This document shows positions 17,184 through 24,957 of a stretch of 59,544 bases of DNA, piece after piece. The stretch's first letter is position 1. Each line of letters begins with the position of its first letter. The notes under the pieces are model-generated. The model was given only the letters and a program-made list of their open reading frames with translations, was not told the DNA's origin and searched no databases. Location: positions 1 through 59,544 of the forward strand of contig DATGMD010000081.1 in the NCBI GenBank assembly GCA_035293805.1. Reading direction: 5' to 3'. This DNA comes from JAJPHF01 sp035293805. GTDB taxonomy: Bacteria; Chloroflexota; UBA6077; JAJPHF01. The translations under genes were made by a program, and so were the position numbers.

Positions 17184-18665
17184 CTACGGCCGCGAGCGCC
17201 GTGCCCGCGCCCCGCCCGGGGCTTGCGGGCGGGCGCGGTGCGGCCGTGGGCCGGGACGCGCCTCGGGGCGGAATCGGCCGGGGCGCTCGCGGGCGGCGCC
17301 GCGGGCGCCCCGGCCGGGCTCGCTCAGCCGGCGCGCAGCGCGTGGCGGCAGCTCCGTGACCCGCGGAATCTCCACCAGCTCGCGCCGCGGGCCAACGGCC
17401 AGCGCGATGGCGGCGGCTGCCAGGTCGAGCGGGTCGTGCTCCTCGGCCAGTTCCGCCACCAGCTCCCGGTAGCCGCCCCAGGTGCCCCCCTGGAGCGTCT
17501 TCAGCAGCCGCTCCTCCACCATCTCCCGCTCGCGCGCCTCCATCTCGGCCACCGTCGGCACCTCGGCGCGCTGGATGCGCGCGCCCGTCGCCGTCTCGAT
17601 CGCGCGCACCTGGTTGCGCTCCCACGGCGCCAGCAGCGTGATCGCCTCACCCGCCCGGCCGGCCCGGCCGGTGCGCCCGATGCGGTGGACGTACACCTCG
17701 GCGTCGTACGGCAGGTCGAAGTTCACGACGTGGCTGATCTGCTCCACGTCCAGCCCGCGCGCCGCCACGTCGGTGGCTACCAGCACCTCGACTTTCCCCG
17801 CGCGCGCCGCCCGCAGCACCTTCTCGCGCTGCGCCTGGCTCAAGTCCCCGTGCAGCGCCTCCGTCCGGTACCCGCGCGCGCGCAGCTCCTCGGCCAGCTC
17901 GTCCACCATGCGCTTGGTGGCGCAGAACACCAGCGCCAAGGTCGGCGCCTTCAGGTCCAGCAGTCGCGCCAGCGCCTCGACCTTATGGCCGCGCGGCACT
18001 TGATAGTAGAACTGCTCGATCGCCGGCACGGTGAGCGCGCGCGGCTGCGACAGCGTCACGCGGGCGGGGTCGTGTAGGTACCGCTGGGCGAGCCGCACGA
18101 TCGGCTCGGGCATCGTCGCGGAGAACAGCGCCGTCTGCCGCTCGGCGGGCACCGCCTGGAGAATGGCCTCCACGTCCTCCAGAAAGCCCATGTTCAGCAT
18201 CTCGTCGGCCTCGTCGAGCACCAGGAAGTTGACGTGCTCCAGCCGCACGGTGCCGCGCTGGATGTGGTCCAGCAGGCGGCCTGGCGTGGCGACGACCACC
18301 TGCACGCCTTGCCGCAGCGCTCGCAGCTGCCGGTCATACGGCTGGCCGCCGTAGATCGGCAGGATGCACAGGTCGCGGAAACGAGCCAGCCGCGTGATCT
18401 CGCCCGCTACCTGGATCGCCAGCTCGCGCGTGGGCGTCAGGACCAGCGCCTCCGGGTCGTGCTGCCGCGCGTCCGCGCGCTGGACGATCGGGATACCGAA
18501 GGCGGCGGTCTTGCCGGTGCCAGTCATCGCCTGCGCGATCAGGTCGCGGCCTTCGAGCAGCAGCGGGATCGCCTGGCGCTGCACCGGCGACGGCTCCTCG
18601 TAGCCCATCTCGGCCAGCGCGCGCGTCAGCTCGCGCCGCAGCCCAAACTCCGCGAACCCGTCCAT
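17184..18665 (-). CDS. DEAD-box ATP-dependent RNA helicase
   Basis: A 493-residue helicase of the DeaD/CshA type. It shows a Q-motif region (EPSPVQRQAI), motif I AMTGTGKTAA, Ia PTRELAIQ, Ib TPGRLLDH, motif II DEADEM, III SAT, and IV-VI ending HRIGRTGRAG. The C-terminal tail after about residue 440 is Arg/Pro/Gly-rich and likely binds RNA. Start ATG 18665 follows GGGAGGGG. In other bacteria such helicases act in ribosome assembly and mRNA decay, often during cold stress. Confidence 0.95.
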   Translation of the reverse strand: MDGFAEFGLRRELTRALAEMGYEEPSPVQRQAIPLLLEGRDLIAQAMTGTGKTAAFGIPIVQRADARQHDPEALVLTPTRELAIQVAGEITRLARFRDLCILPIYGGQPYDRQLRALRQGVQVVVATPGRLLDHIQRGTVRLEHVNFLVLDEADEMLNMGFLEDVEAILQAVPAERQTALFSATMPEPIVRLAQRYLHDPARVTLSQPRALTVPAIEQFYYQVPRGHKVEALARLLDLKAPTLALVFCATKRMVDELAEELRARGYRTEALHGDLSQAQREKVLRAARAGKVEVLVATDVAARGLDVEQISHVVNFDLPYDAEVYVHRIGRTGRAGRAGEAITLLAPWERNQVRAIETATGARIQRAEVPTVAEMEAREREMVEERLLKTLQGGTWGGYRELVAELAEEHDPLDLAAAAIALAVGPRRELVEIPRVTELPPRAARRLSEPGRGARGAARERPGRFRPEARPGPRPHRARPQAPGGARARRSRP

Positions 18666-18723
18666 GTCCCCTCCCAGTATGGTGTCCTGATTCCTGAGCC
18701 CATCGCCTTCTCAGCGCTCACGT

Positions 18724-18739
18724 TGGCACGCTGTCTGCA
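18724..18739 (+). promoter_or_regulatory. sigma-54 promoter candidate ahead of small secreted peptide
   Basis: TGGCACGCTGTCTGCA has the full -24 box and CTGCA at -12, with GG-N10-GC spacing. It lies about 90 bp ahead of ATG 18827. The -12 box has one mismatch to TTGCA. Confidence 0.5.
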
Positions 18740-18826
18740 AAAGTAATGCCTTGCCACCAGCGGGGTGGCCCGGCGGCGCGTCGCGCGACGCGCCGCCCGC
18801 CTGGGGCGATGCAAGGGAGCACGACG

Positions 18827-18964
18827 ATGCGAGCGCGACTGGCCCGCCACGCGATAATCCTGAGCCTGGTCCTCGCGGCGGTGGCCGCCGGGGGCGCGGC
18901 GCAGTGGGCGGGCGGCGCGGCCGCCGTTCAGGTTCCCGCGCCCGTTGGCGTCGCGCTGCGCTGA
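18827..18964 (+). CDS. Small secreted or membrane-anchored peptide
   Basis: A 45-residue product with basic residues (MRARLARH), a hydrophobic stretch IILSLVLAAVAAGGAA and a short polar tail. The ATG follows AAGGGAGC, and a sigma-54-like promoter lies upstream. No family recognised. It may be a real small protein or a chance frame; the ribosome site, promoter and signal-like sequence together favour it modestly. Confidence 0.4.
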   Translation: MRARLARHAIILSLVLAAVAAGGAAQWAGGAAAVQVPAPVGVALR

Positions 18965-18999
18965 CCCGCGCCCGCGCGCCGGCTGCCCGTTCGGCGCCG

Positions 19000-19602
19000 T
19001 CAGTGGAGCGCCGGAATCCACACCACCCGCGCTTGAATGACCCCATCCGGCCCCACGGGGCCGCTGGCCGCGATGCGGCTATCCTGCTGCACGCTGTCCG
19101 GGCCGACCGGCACGGGGTGCGTGACCGAGGTCGCCGGCGACGTGTTGATCGGAATCAGCTGGCCCGCCAGGTTCAGCGTTAACACCCCGTTGGCGAAGCT
19201 CTCGACGCGCGCGTTCGTCATCAGGTTCCCGGCGTTCGCGCCGGTCATCTGAGTCTGCGCCTGGCGGATGTTCAGCAGCGTCGGGAAGACGTGGATCTCG
19301 ACAGCGGTCAACTCGCCATTCTCCGGGTGGCCCGTCACCCCCACGACCTCGCCCGGCTGCACGTCGGCGAGCGTGCCGGGGCTGTCCATCTCGTAGCGGG
19401 TGTCGGGTTCGAGCTGCACCGTTACCGGCCCGGTCGGCGTAGCGACGATGGCCTGGCCGTTCGCCAGCGCGACGACGGGGCCGCCCGCGAGCTGATCGGT
19501 GTCCTGGGCGCGGGCCGCGCTGAGCCCGAGCCCTCCTGTCATGCCGAGCGCGATCAGGGCAACGCCCACGAAGCGACGACCGATAGCGGTAACCTGTGGC
19601 AT
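19000..19602 (-). CDS. Secreted DUF5666-like protein
   Basis: A 200-residue product with a Sec signal peptide (about 1-32, ending SAARAQ). A beta-rich region follows (VVALANGQAIVATPTGP, then DVQPGEVVGVTG) that resembles the OB-like DUF5666 domain. ATG 19602 follows GGGAGGC. The upstream in-frame extension to 19902 crosses the selenoprotein gene on the other strand and is not used. A similar domain occurs in the protein encoded at 52772-53539. Function unknown; probably extracytoplasmic. Confidence 0.7.
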   Translation of the reverse strand: MPQVTAIGRRFVGVALIALGMTGGLGLSAARAQDTDQLAGGPVVALANGQAIVATPTGPVTVQLEPDTRYEMDSPGTLADVQPGEVVGVTGHPENGELTAVEIHVFPTLLNIRQAQTQMTGANAGNLMTNARVESFANGVLTLNLAGQLIPINTSPATSVTHPVPVGPDSVQQDSRIAASGPVGPDGVIQARVVWIPALH

Positions 19603-19729
19603 GGATGCCTCCCTTGACGCGCCGGCGCGCCCGCGCCGGCGCCCTGGCAATGTCCCCGCGCATTCTACTCCCCACCGTCGCCATACCACGCGGTTTATAA
19701 TGCCGGCGCAGCGAGCCACGGGCCCACGC

Positions 19730-19745
19730 TGGCACGCGGCTTGAA
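19730..19745 (+). promoter_or_regulatory. sigma-54-like promoter candidate for the selenoprotein glutaredoxin
   Basis: TGGCACGCGGCTTGAA has a perfect -24 box and correct spacing, but GA instead of GC at -12. It lies 83 bp ahead of ATG 19828. Confidence 0.4.
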
Positions 19746-19827
19746 AGACGTTGATCAGGGCGCGACTCCCGCCACACGGCCGGCCCGGCCGCCGGACGCG
19801 CCGAGGGAGCCGCGGCGAGGAGGAGTG

Positions 19828-20061
19828 ATGGCCAAACAGGTAACGCTGTTCACGCAGACCGGGTGAGCGCCGTGCCATAGCGAGAAAGAGTATCTTTCTC
19901 AAAAGGGTATCCAGTTCACCGAGAAGAACATCCGCGACGACCCGGCGGCGCTCCAGGAGCTGCTCGCGCTCGGCGCCCGCGCCACCCCCGTCACCGTCAT
20001 CGACGGCCAGGTGGTGATGGGCTTCGACCGCACGCGGATCGACGATCTGCTCGCCAAATAG
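19828..20061 (+). CDS. Glutaredoxin-like selenoprotein with in-frame TGA (UxxC active site)
   Basis: Reading TGA 19864-19866 as selenocysteine gives a complete 77-residue glutaredoxin/NrdH-like protein: VTLFTQTG-U-APCH, then NIRDDPAA, cis-Pro loop ATPVTVIDG and GFDRTRIDDLL, ending at TAG 20059. The usual CxxC becomes UxxC at residues 13-16. ATG 19828 follows GAGGAGGAG. A hairpin at 19882-19900 sits 16 nt after the TGA, and codons across it are unusually A/T-rich for this genome. It is expected to reduce disulfides with glutathione or another thiol. sel genes must lie elsewhere. A disrupted Cys gene is the alternative, but coding is intact on both sides. Confidence 0.9.
19882..19900 (+). promoter_or_regulatory. 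Bacterial SECIS candidate
   Basis: GAGAAAG pairs perfectly with CTTTCTC around an AGTAT loop. It starts 16 nt downstream of the TGA, and its loop carries a GU within the distance expected for SelB recruitment. The A/T-rich stem contrasts sharply with the flanking coding sequence. Confidence 0.75.
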
Positions 20062-20105
20062 CCGCTCCTGTCCGACCCGCCCGTCGTCCCGCCACTTCTC
20101 CGGCC

Positions 20106-20134
20106 GCGGGGAGGCTGCCCGACAGCCTCCCCGC
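20106..20134. terminator. Bidirectional hairpin between convergent genes
   Basis: GCGGGGAGGCTG pairs with CAGCCTCCCCGC around CCCGA. It lies between the selenoprotein gene and the convergent glycosyltransferase gene, reaching the latter's stop codon. Confidence 0.75.
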
Positions 20135-21219
20135 TAGCCCGGCTCCGCGGGGCGCCACACGGCCTCCGCCGTCTCCACCACCTGGCCGACGGTCACCCCC
20201 GCGAGGCAGCTGTAACCCACCGGGCAGGGCACCTCCTCGCACGGCCGGCAGGCTACGGGATGCAGCGCCACGCGGTGCGGCCCGTCTGGCGGCCCCCACT
20301 GCGCCGGATCGGTCCCGCCGAAGACCGTCGCCGTGGGCGTGCCCAGCGCATAGGCGATGTGCGCCGGCCCGGTATCGTTCGTCACCAGCACGGCCAGCCG
20401 TGCCACGACCGCGCCCAGCGACCCGAGACCCGTCCGCCCGGCCAGGTTCCGGCACGTAGCACGGACTTGCGCCGCCACTGCTTCCGCCAACGGTCGCGTC
20501 TCCCGGCCGCCCAGCACCACGACAGTGCCGCCGAATCGCTCCACGAGTGCCGTGCCGACGGCCGCGAAGCGTTCCGGCGGCCACCGTTTGGTCGGGTGTC
20601 GCGCCGCCGGGTGCAGCCCGATGAGCGGCCGGGTCAGCCGGGCCAGCAATCGCTCCGCCGCGGCGTGGTCCGCTGGCCAGAGCGGATACTCAGGCGTAGC
20701 GCCGTGCGCCGGGGCGCCCAGGAACGTCACGAGCGCCAGCAGCCGCTCGATCTCCGGCAGCTCGTCCGGCAGCGGCAGCGCCGCGTCCAGCCGTCCAGAC
20801 GGATCGCCTGGCCGAACGAAGCCGGCCGTGGCCCGCGCGCCGAGCAGCAGCGTGAACGGGTTGGAGTAAACGCCCGACCCGTGCATCTGCACCGCCAGGT
20901 CGAACCGCTCTCGCTGCATCCGTCGTAGGAAGGCCGCCGCGCGCCGGGCGTCGAAGAACTGCTCGGCCATACCCGGGAAGCCGGGGAAGGGCGCGAAACG
21001 GTCCAGCTGCCGCGACCGGGCCACTAGCTCACGAGCGAACGGGAGGCCAATCAACGTGATCTCGGCCTCGGGCAGTGCGGCGCGCAGCGCCCGAAAAGCC
21101 GGCGTCGCGCAGATGAAGTCGCCAAGCCGCGAGACGCGCACCAGGGCCACCCGCCGCGGCGCCGGCAGCCGCGCCAACAGTCCCGGGGCGAAGGCGTCGC
21201 CGGTCGGCGCATGGTCCAT
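20134..21219 (-). CDS. Glycosyltransferase family 9 (heptosyltransferase-like)
   Basis: The 361-residue product has the GT9 start (VALVRVSRLGDFICATPAF) and the C-terminal nucleotide-sugar site (LVTNDTGPAHIAYALGTPT, then GGTDPAQWGPP). A Cys cluster near the end (CRPCEEVPCPVGYSC) is common in this family. GT9 enzymes transfer heptose or other sugars to cell-surface glycans; since the likely host is not a classical LPS producer, another acceptor is possible. ATG 21219 follows GGAAGAG. A second GT9 gene lies at 37980-39170. Confidence 0.9.
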   Translation of the reverse strand: MDHAPTGDAFAPGLLARLPAPRRVALVRVSRLGDFICATPAFRALRAALPEAEITLIGLPFARELVARSRQLDRFAPFPGFPGMAEQFFDARRAAAFLRRMQRERFDLAVQMHGSGVYSNPFTLLLGARATAGFVRPGDPSGRLDAALPLPDELPEIERLLALVTFLGAPAHGATPEYPLWPADHAAAERLLARLTRPLIGLHPAARHPTKRWPPERFAAVGTALVERFGGTVVVLGGRETRPLAEAVAAQVRATCRNLAGRTGLGSLGAVVARLAVLVTNDTGPAHIAYALGTPTATVFGGTDPAQWGPPDGPHRVALHPVACRPCEEVPCPVGYSCLAGVTVGQVVETAEAVWRPAEPG

Positions 21220-21325
21220 GGCTCTTCCGGTCTAGTGTCGCGCCGCCGCTTCCTCCGCGTCGCCCGCGCGCCCGCCGGCGTCCATCGCCTCGCTCCCCAC
21301 GGCCGCCACGCAGCGCCGCCTCAGC

Positions 21326-21424
21326 CGGCCGTCGATTCCGGCCGCTCGCGCACTTCTTCAGCGCGTCGGTGGCGGCGCCCTTGAGGTCGCCTCAGGCGGC
21401 CGTCGATTCCGGCCGCTCGCGCAC
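21326..21424. repeat. Direct duplication of a gene's 3' end
   Basis: A segment of about 28 bp starting CGGCCGTCGATTCCGGCCGC occurs at 21326-21353 and again at about 21397-21424, some 71 bp apart. The second copy encodes the last residues and stop of the 21392-21727 gene; the first repeats that end, including a potential stop, downstream. Confidence 0.8.
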
Positions 21425-21727
21425 GCGGTGGACTGCACCGCTGACAGCCCGCGCGGCGATGGCGTGCCAGACCTCGCGGTCCCGCTCATCCAGCACCGGC
21501 CAGGTGCGGTGCTCGGGGGCCACCGGCCGGTCCTGCGAGGCCATCGTGTCGCGCCACGCCGCCAGCGCGTCCGTGGCCGCGTCATCGGTCGGCGCCTGCG
21601 CGAGCACCGCTGCGAGCGCGCCCTCCCACGCCGCGCCCCACACGCGCTTCAGGTCGATCGTGGCCATCGGGATGTCGGGCTGGGCGGCTAGCCACTCCTC
21701 GTACCGCTCGTCCATGACGGTGGGCAT
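21392..21727 (-). CDS. Conserved-looking hypothetical protein, 111 aa
   Basis: The product starts MPTVMDERYEEWLAAQPDIP and continues with an Ala-rich helical middle (GALAAVLAQAP) and a WPVLDERDREVWHAIAARAV segment. ATG 21725-21727 follows GGGGGAGGAG, a strong site. No family recognised. Charged and soluble. Its last codons are duplicated just beyond the stop. It lies 164 bp downstream of the superoxide dismutase gene on the same strand, with a terminator between. Confidence 0.7.
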   Translation of the reverse strand: MPTVMDERYEEWLAAQPDIPMATIDLKRVWGAAWEGALAAVLAQAPTDDAATDALAAWRDTMASQDRPVAPEHRTWPVLDERDREVWHAIAARAVSGAVHRVRERPESTAA

Positions 21728-21838
21728 CTGCTTCTCCTCCCCCGCGGCTCGCTCCTGCCACCCCCTGCAAGATCTCGACCAGTCGTATCCCCGGACGCTC
21801 GACCGTCCCAGGCCGCCCCGCGCCTCGGCGGGCAAGCC

Positions 21839-21870
21839 AACGGCCGAGGGAGCCGCCTCCCTCGGCCGTT
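21839..21870 (-). terminator. Hairpin terminator after superoxide dismutase gene
   Basis: AACGGCCGAGGGA pairs exactly with TCCCTCGGCCGTT around a 6-nt loop. It lies 22 bp beyond the stop of the minus-strand sod gene. Confidence 0.8.
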
Positions 21871-21891
21871 CGCGGTACGGGGGCTGAGGCG

Positions 21892-22554
21892 CTAGCCGAT
21901 CGGGCGCGTCGCCGACGGCGACTGCAGCCGCTTCTCGATAGCCGCCCAGTCGACGTTCTGGAAGAAGGCGTCGATGTACTTGCCCTTCTCCGCCGGCCGG
22001 TAGTCGATCATGAACGCGTGCTCCCAGACGTCCATGACCAGGATCGGCTTGAAGCCGCCCGGCACGCCGTTCTGGTGCTCGGCCACCCAGAAGTTGCTCA
22101 GCCAGCCGGTCACCGGGTCCTGGAAGGTGATCACCCAGCCGATGCCGCGCATGCTCCCCAGCGCGCGGAAGTCCTTCATCCAGGTATCGACACTGCCGAA
22201 GCTGCCCGCGGCCGCCTTGCCGAACGCCGAGTTCGGGTCGAGCTGCTTCGCGCCGCTCACCAGGTTGCCGAAGTAGTACTCGTGGAAGATCATGCCGTCG
22301 TACTCGAAGCCCAGGCGGCGGGTCAGCTCGGCGTACTCCGGCGTGCCCTGCTGGCCGTTGTTGATCATGTGCCACAGATGCTCGGTGAGCAGGTTCGTGT
22401 TGTTGACGTACCCCTCGTACAGCTTCAGGTGGACCTCGATCTGCGTGTCGGAGATGCCCGTGAGCCCCTTCAGGTTCGAGAAATCGTGAACCTTGTAGGG
22501 CCCCTTCGGGAGCGCCGCGCCCGTGCCTGCGTTCGCCTGCTGACTTACCGCCAT
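21892..22554 (-). CDS. Fe/Mn superoxide dismutase family protein
   Basis: Converts superoxide to hydrogen peroxide and oxygen. The 220-residue product keeps the four metal ligands: H42 (EVHLKLYEGYVNNTN), H91 (FHEYYFGNL), and D175/H179 (MDVWEHAFMIDY). The usual HH pair of E. coli-type enzymes is VH here, and MIDY replaces YLDY, so it is a divergent branch. No signal peptide is seen, so it is probably cytoplasmic. Neighbouring selenoprotein and PfpI genes suggest a redox-stress locus. Confidence 0.92.
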   Translation of the reverse strand: MAVSQQANAGTGAALPKGPYKVHDFSNLKGLTGISDTQIEVHLKLYEGYVNNTNLLTEHLWHMINNGQQGTPEYAELTRRLGFEYDGMIFHEYYFGNLVSGAKQLDPNSAFGKAAAGSFGSVDTWMKDFRALGSMRGIGWVITFQDPVTGWLSNFWVAEHQNGVPGGFKPILVMDVWEHAFMIDYRPAEKGKYIDAFFQNVDWAAIEKRLQSPSATRPIG

Positions 22555-22756
22555 GACCTAGCCTCCCGAGTTCTTCCGCGCGGAGCAGCCGCGCGCGTCT
22601 GAAGGGGGCAAATGGGCCGACGCCCCCTCTACCTAGTCTATCCGAAGTCGGCGCCGTTCCCACGTCCGGCGCCGTCCGGCCGGGCGCCTCGCGCCCGGCC
22701 CAGCATATACGCGAGGCCCTTCATCGCGTCTATGCGGTCCCGGACGCCTCGCACCG

Positions 22757-23314
22757 CTACCGCCGCGCCGCGTGCGGCACGCGCGCGAAGAGCTTCACCA
22801 TCTCACGGTTGAACGCCGGCAGGTCGCTCGGCTGGCGGCTCGTCACCCAGTTGCCGTCGCACACGACCTCCTGGTCCACCCAGTGTCCACCGGCGTTCCG
22901 CACGTCGTCCTGAATCGTGTGGTAGCTGGTCAGCGTGCGGCCTTTGACGAGATCCGCCGAGACGAGCAGCCACGGCGCGTGGCAGATGATCGCCATGGGC
23001 TTGCCGGCCTGCTGGAAGCTGCGGACGAACGCCTGCACCTTCGGGTTCATGCGGGTCGCGTCGGCGTTCAGGGCCCCACCGGGTAGCTGGAGCGCATCGT
23101 AGTCGTCCGGGCGCGCCTCGTCCAGCGTCCGGTCGACTCGCACCGTCTGGCTCTTCGTGTCGTGTCGGAAGCCCTGGATCTCGCCACCGTGCGGCGCGAT
23201 GACGTCGACGCGCGCCCCCGCCTCGCGCAGGGCGCGCAGCGGCTCGGTCAGTTCCGACTCCTCGAAGCCATCCGTGGCGATGATGGCGACGCGGACGTTC
23301 TCTAGCTCGGGCAT
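22757..23314 (-). CDS. DJ-1/PfpI family protein (type 1 glutamine amidotransferase-like)
   Basis: A 185-residue protein of the PfpI/YhbO type: FEESEL with Glu near residue 19, the nucleophile Cys in ICHAPWLL (C111), and HTIQDDVRNAGG downstream. Family members are deglycases or stress chaperones, some with peptidase activity. ATG 23314 follows AGGGAGG; the longer frame to 23587 overlaps a promoter region and was rejected. A sigma-54-type promoter on the same strand lies at 23401-23416. Confidence 0.92.
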   Translation of the reverse strand: MPELENVRVAIIATDGFEESELTEPLRALREAGARVDVIAPHGGEIQGFRHDTKSQTVRVDRTLDEARPDDYDALQLPGGALNADATRMNPKVQAFVRSFQQAGKPMAIICHAPWLLVSADLVKGRTLTSYHTIQDDVRNAGGHWVDQEVVCDGNWVTSRQPSDLPAFNREMVKLFARVPHAARR

Positions 23315-23400
23315 GGGATCCTCCCTTGGCCTGATAATCGCCTCGCCCCCGCCCGTCTGGCCGCAGTTCGCCGCCTCGCCGGGGGCTTCGCCGAGGACGG

Positions 23401-23416
23401 GGCAAATGCCATGCCA
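23401..23416 (-). promoter_or_regulatory. sigma-54 promoter candidate for PfpI gene
   Basis: On the minus strand TGGCATGGCATTTGCC has GG-N10-GC spacing and a TTGC -12 box. It lies about 87 bp ahead of the PfpI start codon. Confidence 0.5.
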
Positions 23417-23452
23417 TGCCAGGCGCCGCCCCGCCTGACCTCCGGTGGAGCC

Positions 23453-23468
23453 TGGTATGCATCTTGCT
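23453..23468 (+). promoter_or_regulatory. sigma-54-like promoter candidate facing the GT4/GH15 cluster
   Basis: TGGTATGCATCTTGCT keeps GG-N10-GC and a perfect TTGCT. The first downstream gene starts 329 bp away, so the assignment is weak. Confidence 0.35.
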
Positions 23469-23796
23469 CCCCGCCGGCAATGGGCGAGAGTCCGCGACTC
23501 AAATCGTTGCACCGCTCGGGGGATAGGCTGCATTCCGCCACCGGGTGCGGGTCCTGCCTTCTTCGTCGGCATTGATCCGGTCGGCACGCCGACCGCGAGC
23601 CGGCTTCTCGCCGCCGCGAAATCGCCACGGCCGTGCGCTCGTCGCGTTCGTCCTGTTGGGCGCTCTATGCCGTGCTCCCGCCTGTCGCGCGCTGGCTCGA
23701 CCGCGTGAGCCCCTCGCGGTGCGGTCCGCGCCCTATCCGGGCGGGTGCCGGGACGCTCGCGTCACGGTCCGAAAATGGCGCTAGGGAGAACGTCCT

Positions 23797-24918
23797 ATGC
23801 TGCGTATCGCTCAGCTCGCCCCGCCGTTCGTCTCGGTGCCGCCGCCCCGGTATGGCGGCACCGAGCGTGTCGTCTCTCTCCTGACGGAGGAGCTGGTGCG
23901 GCGCGGCCACCACGTCACGCTGTTTGCCAGCGGCGATTCCCGGACCGCGGCGGACCTCGTTCCCGTCGCGCCCCAGGCGCTCTGGCAGCGGACCAATGTC
24001 GACCCCATGATCGCGCTCTCGATGGCGCTGGGTGTCTGCTATGGTCGCGCCGACGAATTCGACGTCATTCACTCGCATGTCGATAGCATCGCCTTCGCCC
24101 CCGCCCGCCTGTGCTCAACCCCAACGGTCCATACGCTGCACGGCCGCCTCGACCTGCCCCTGCTCGGCCCGCTGTACACGACCTACCCCGAGGCGCCCGT
24201 TGTCTCGATCAGTCAGAGTCAGCGGCGGCCGCTGCCCCACGCCCGCTGGCTCGCGACGGTCTACAACGGCGTGGACGTGCGCCATCTGGCCTTTAATCCC
24301 GAGGGGGGCCGCGTGCTCGTGTTCCTCGGCCGCATCAGCCCCGAGAAGGGGCTCGACCGGGCCATTCGCATCGCCCGGCGGGCGGGCGCCGAGCTGGTGA
24401 TCGCGGCGCGCGAGCCGCTGCCCAACGTCCAAGACCCCAACGTGCGCGCTGACCGCGAGTACTATGAGACGCGCGTCAAGCCCCTGCTCCGCGAGCCGGG
24501 GATACACTTCGTCGGCGAGGTCGGCGACGCCGAGAAGCCGGCGCTGCTCGGCGAGGCGCTGGCGCTGCTCAACCCGATCGATTGGGAAGAGCCGTTCGGA
24601 CTGGCGATGGCCGAGGCGCTGGCCTGCGGCACCCCGGTGCTGGCCACCCGCCGCGGCTCGGTCCCGGAGCTGATCGAGGACGGCGTGACCGGTTGGATCG
24701 GCGACGACGAGGATGCGCTGGTCGCGGCAGTGAGCCGCGTCGACGCCCTCGACCGGGCCGCCTGTCGCGAGGCGGCCGTGCGGCGCTTCTCCGCGGCCGC
24801 GATGGCCGACGGCTACGAGGCCGCGTACGCGCGGCTGCTCCCCGGCGAGCACGACGGCCGCGCACCCGACGAGCTGGCGCCGTGGGGTACCCGCTGGGCC
24901 GCCCTGGCGGGCCGCTAA
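23797..24918 (+). CDS. Glycosyltransferase family 4
   Basis: A 373-residue GT-B enzyme. The N-terminal acceptor domain begins RIAQLAPPFVSVPPPRYGGTERVV. The C-terminal nucleotide-sugar domain has VFLGRISPEKGLDRAI (about 170) and the EPFGLAMAEALACGTPVLAT motif (about 268) carrying the family's E-x7-E. It is the first gene of a same-strand cluster with a GH15 enzyme, an ASRT-like protein and a response regulator. This fits synthesis or turnover of a glucan or glycoside. Substrate not predictable. Confidence 0.92.
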   Translation: MLRIAQLAPPFVSVPPPRYGGTERVVSLLTEELVRRGHHVTLFASGDSRTAADLVPVAPQALWQRTNVDPMIALSMALGVCYGRADEFDVIHSHVDSIAFAPARLCSTPTVHTLHGRLDLPLLGPLYTTYPEAPVVSISQSQRRPLPHARWLATVYNGVDVRHLAFNPEGGRVLVFLGRISPEKGLDRAIRIARRAGAELVIAAREPLPNVQDPNVRADREYYETRVKPLLREPGIHFVGEVGDAEKPALLGEALALLNPIDWEEPFGLAMAEALACGTPVLATRRGSVPELIEDGVTGWIGDDEDALVAAVSRVDALDRAACREAAVRRFSAAAMADGYEAAYARLLPGEHDGRAPDELAPWGTRWAALAGR

Positions 24919-24957
24919 CCGCCGCGGCCCGCCAGGCCACGGAGCAGGAGCAGCCAA

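Larger units (their letters stand above)
23315..23796. other. Divergent intergenic region
   Basis: This 482-bp region separates the PfpI gene from the glycosyltransferase/GH15 cluster. Open frames here lack ribosome sites and family sequence. It contains two sigma-54-like promoters facing opposite ways (23401-23416 minus, 23453-23468 plus). Confidence 0.6.

Noticed and set aside
19603..19902. A longer start for the minus-strand DUF5666-like gene
   Set aside because: It would run through the selenoprotein gene on the other strand and through the promoter region; ATG 19602 has a good ribosome site followed by a signal peptide.
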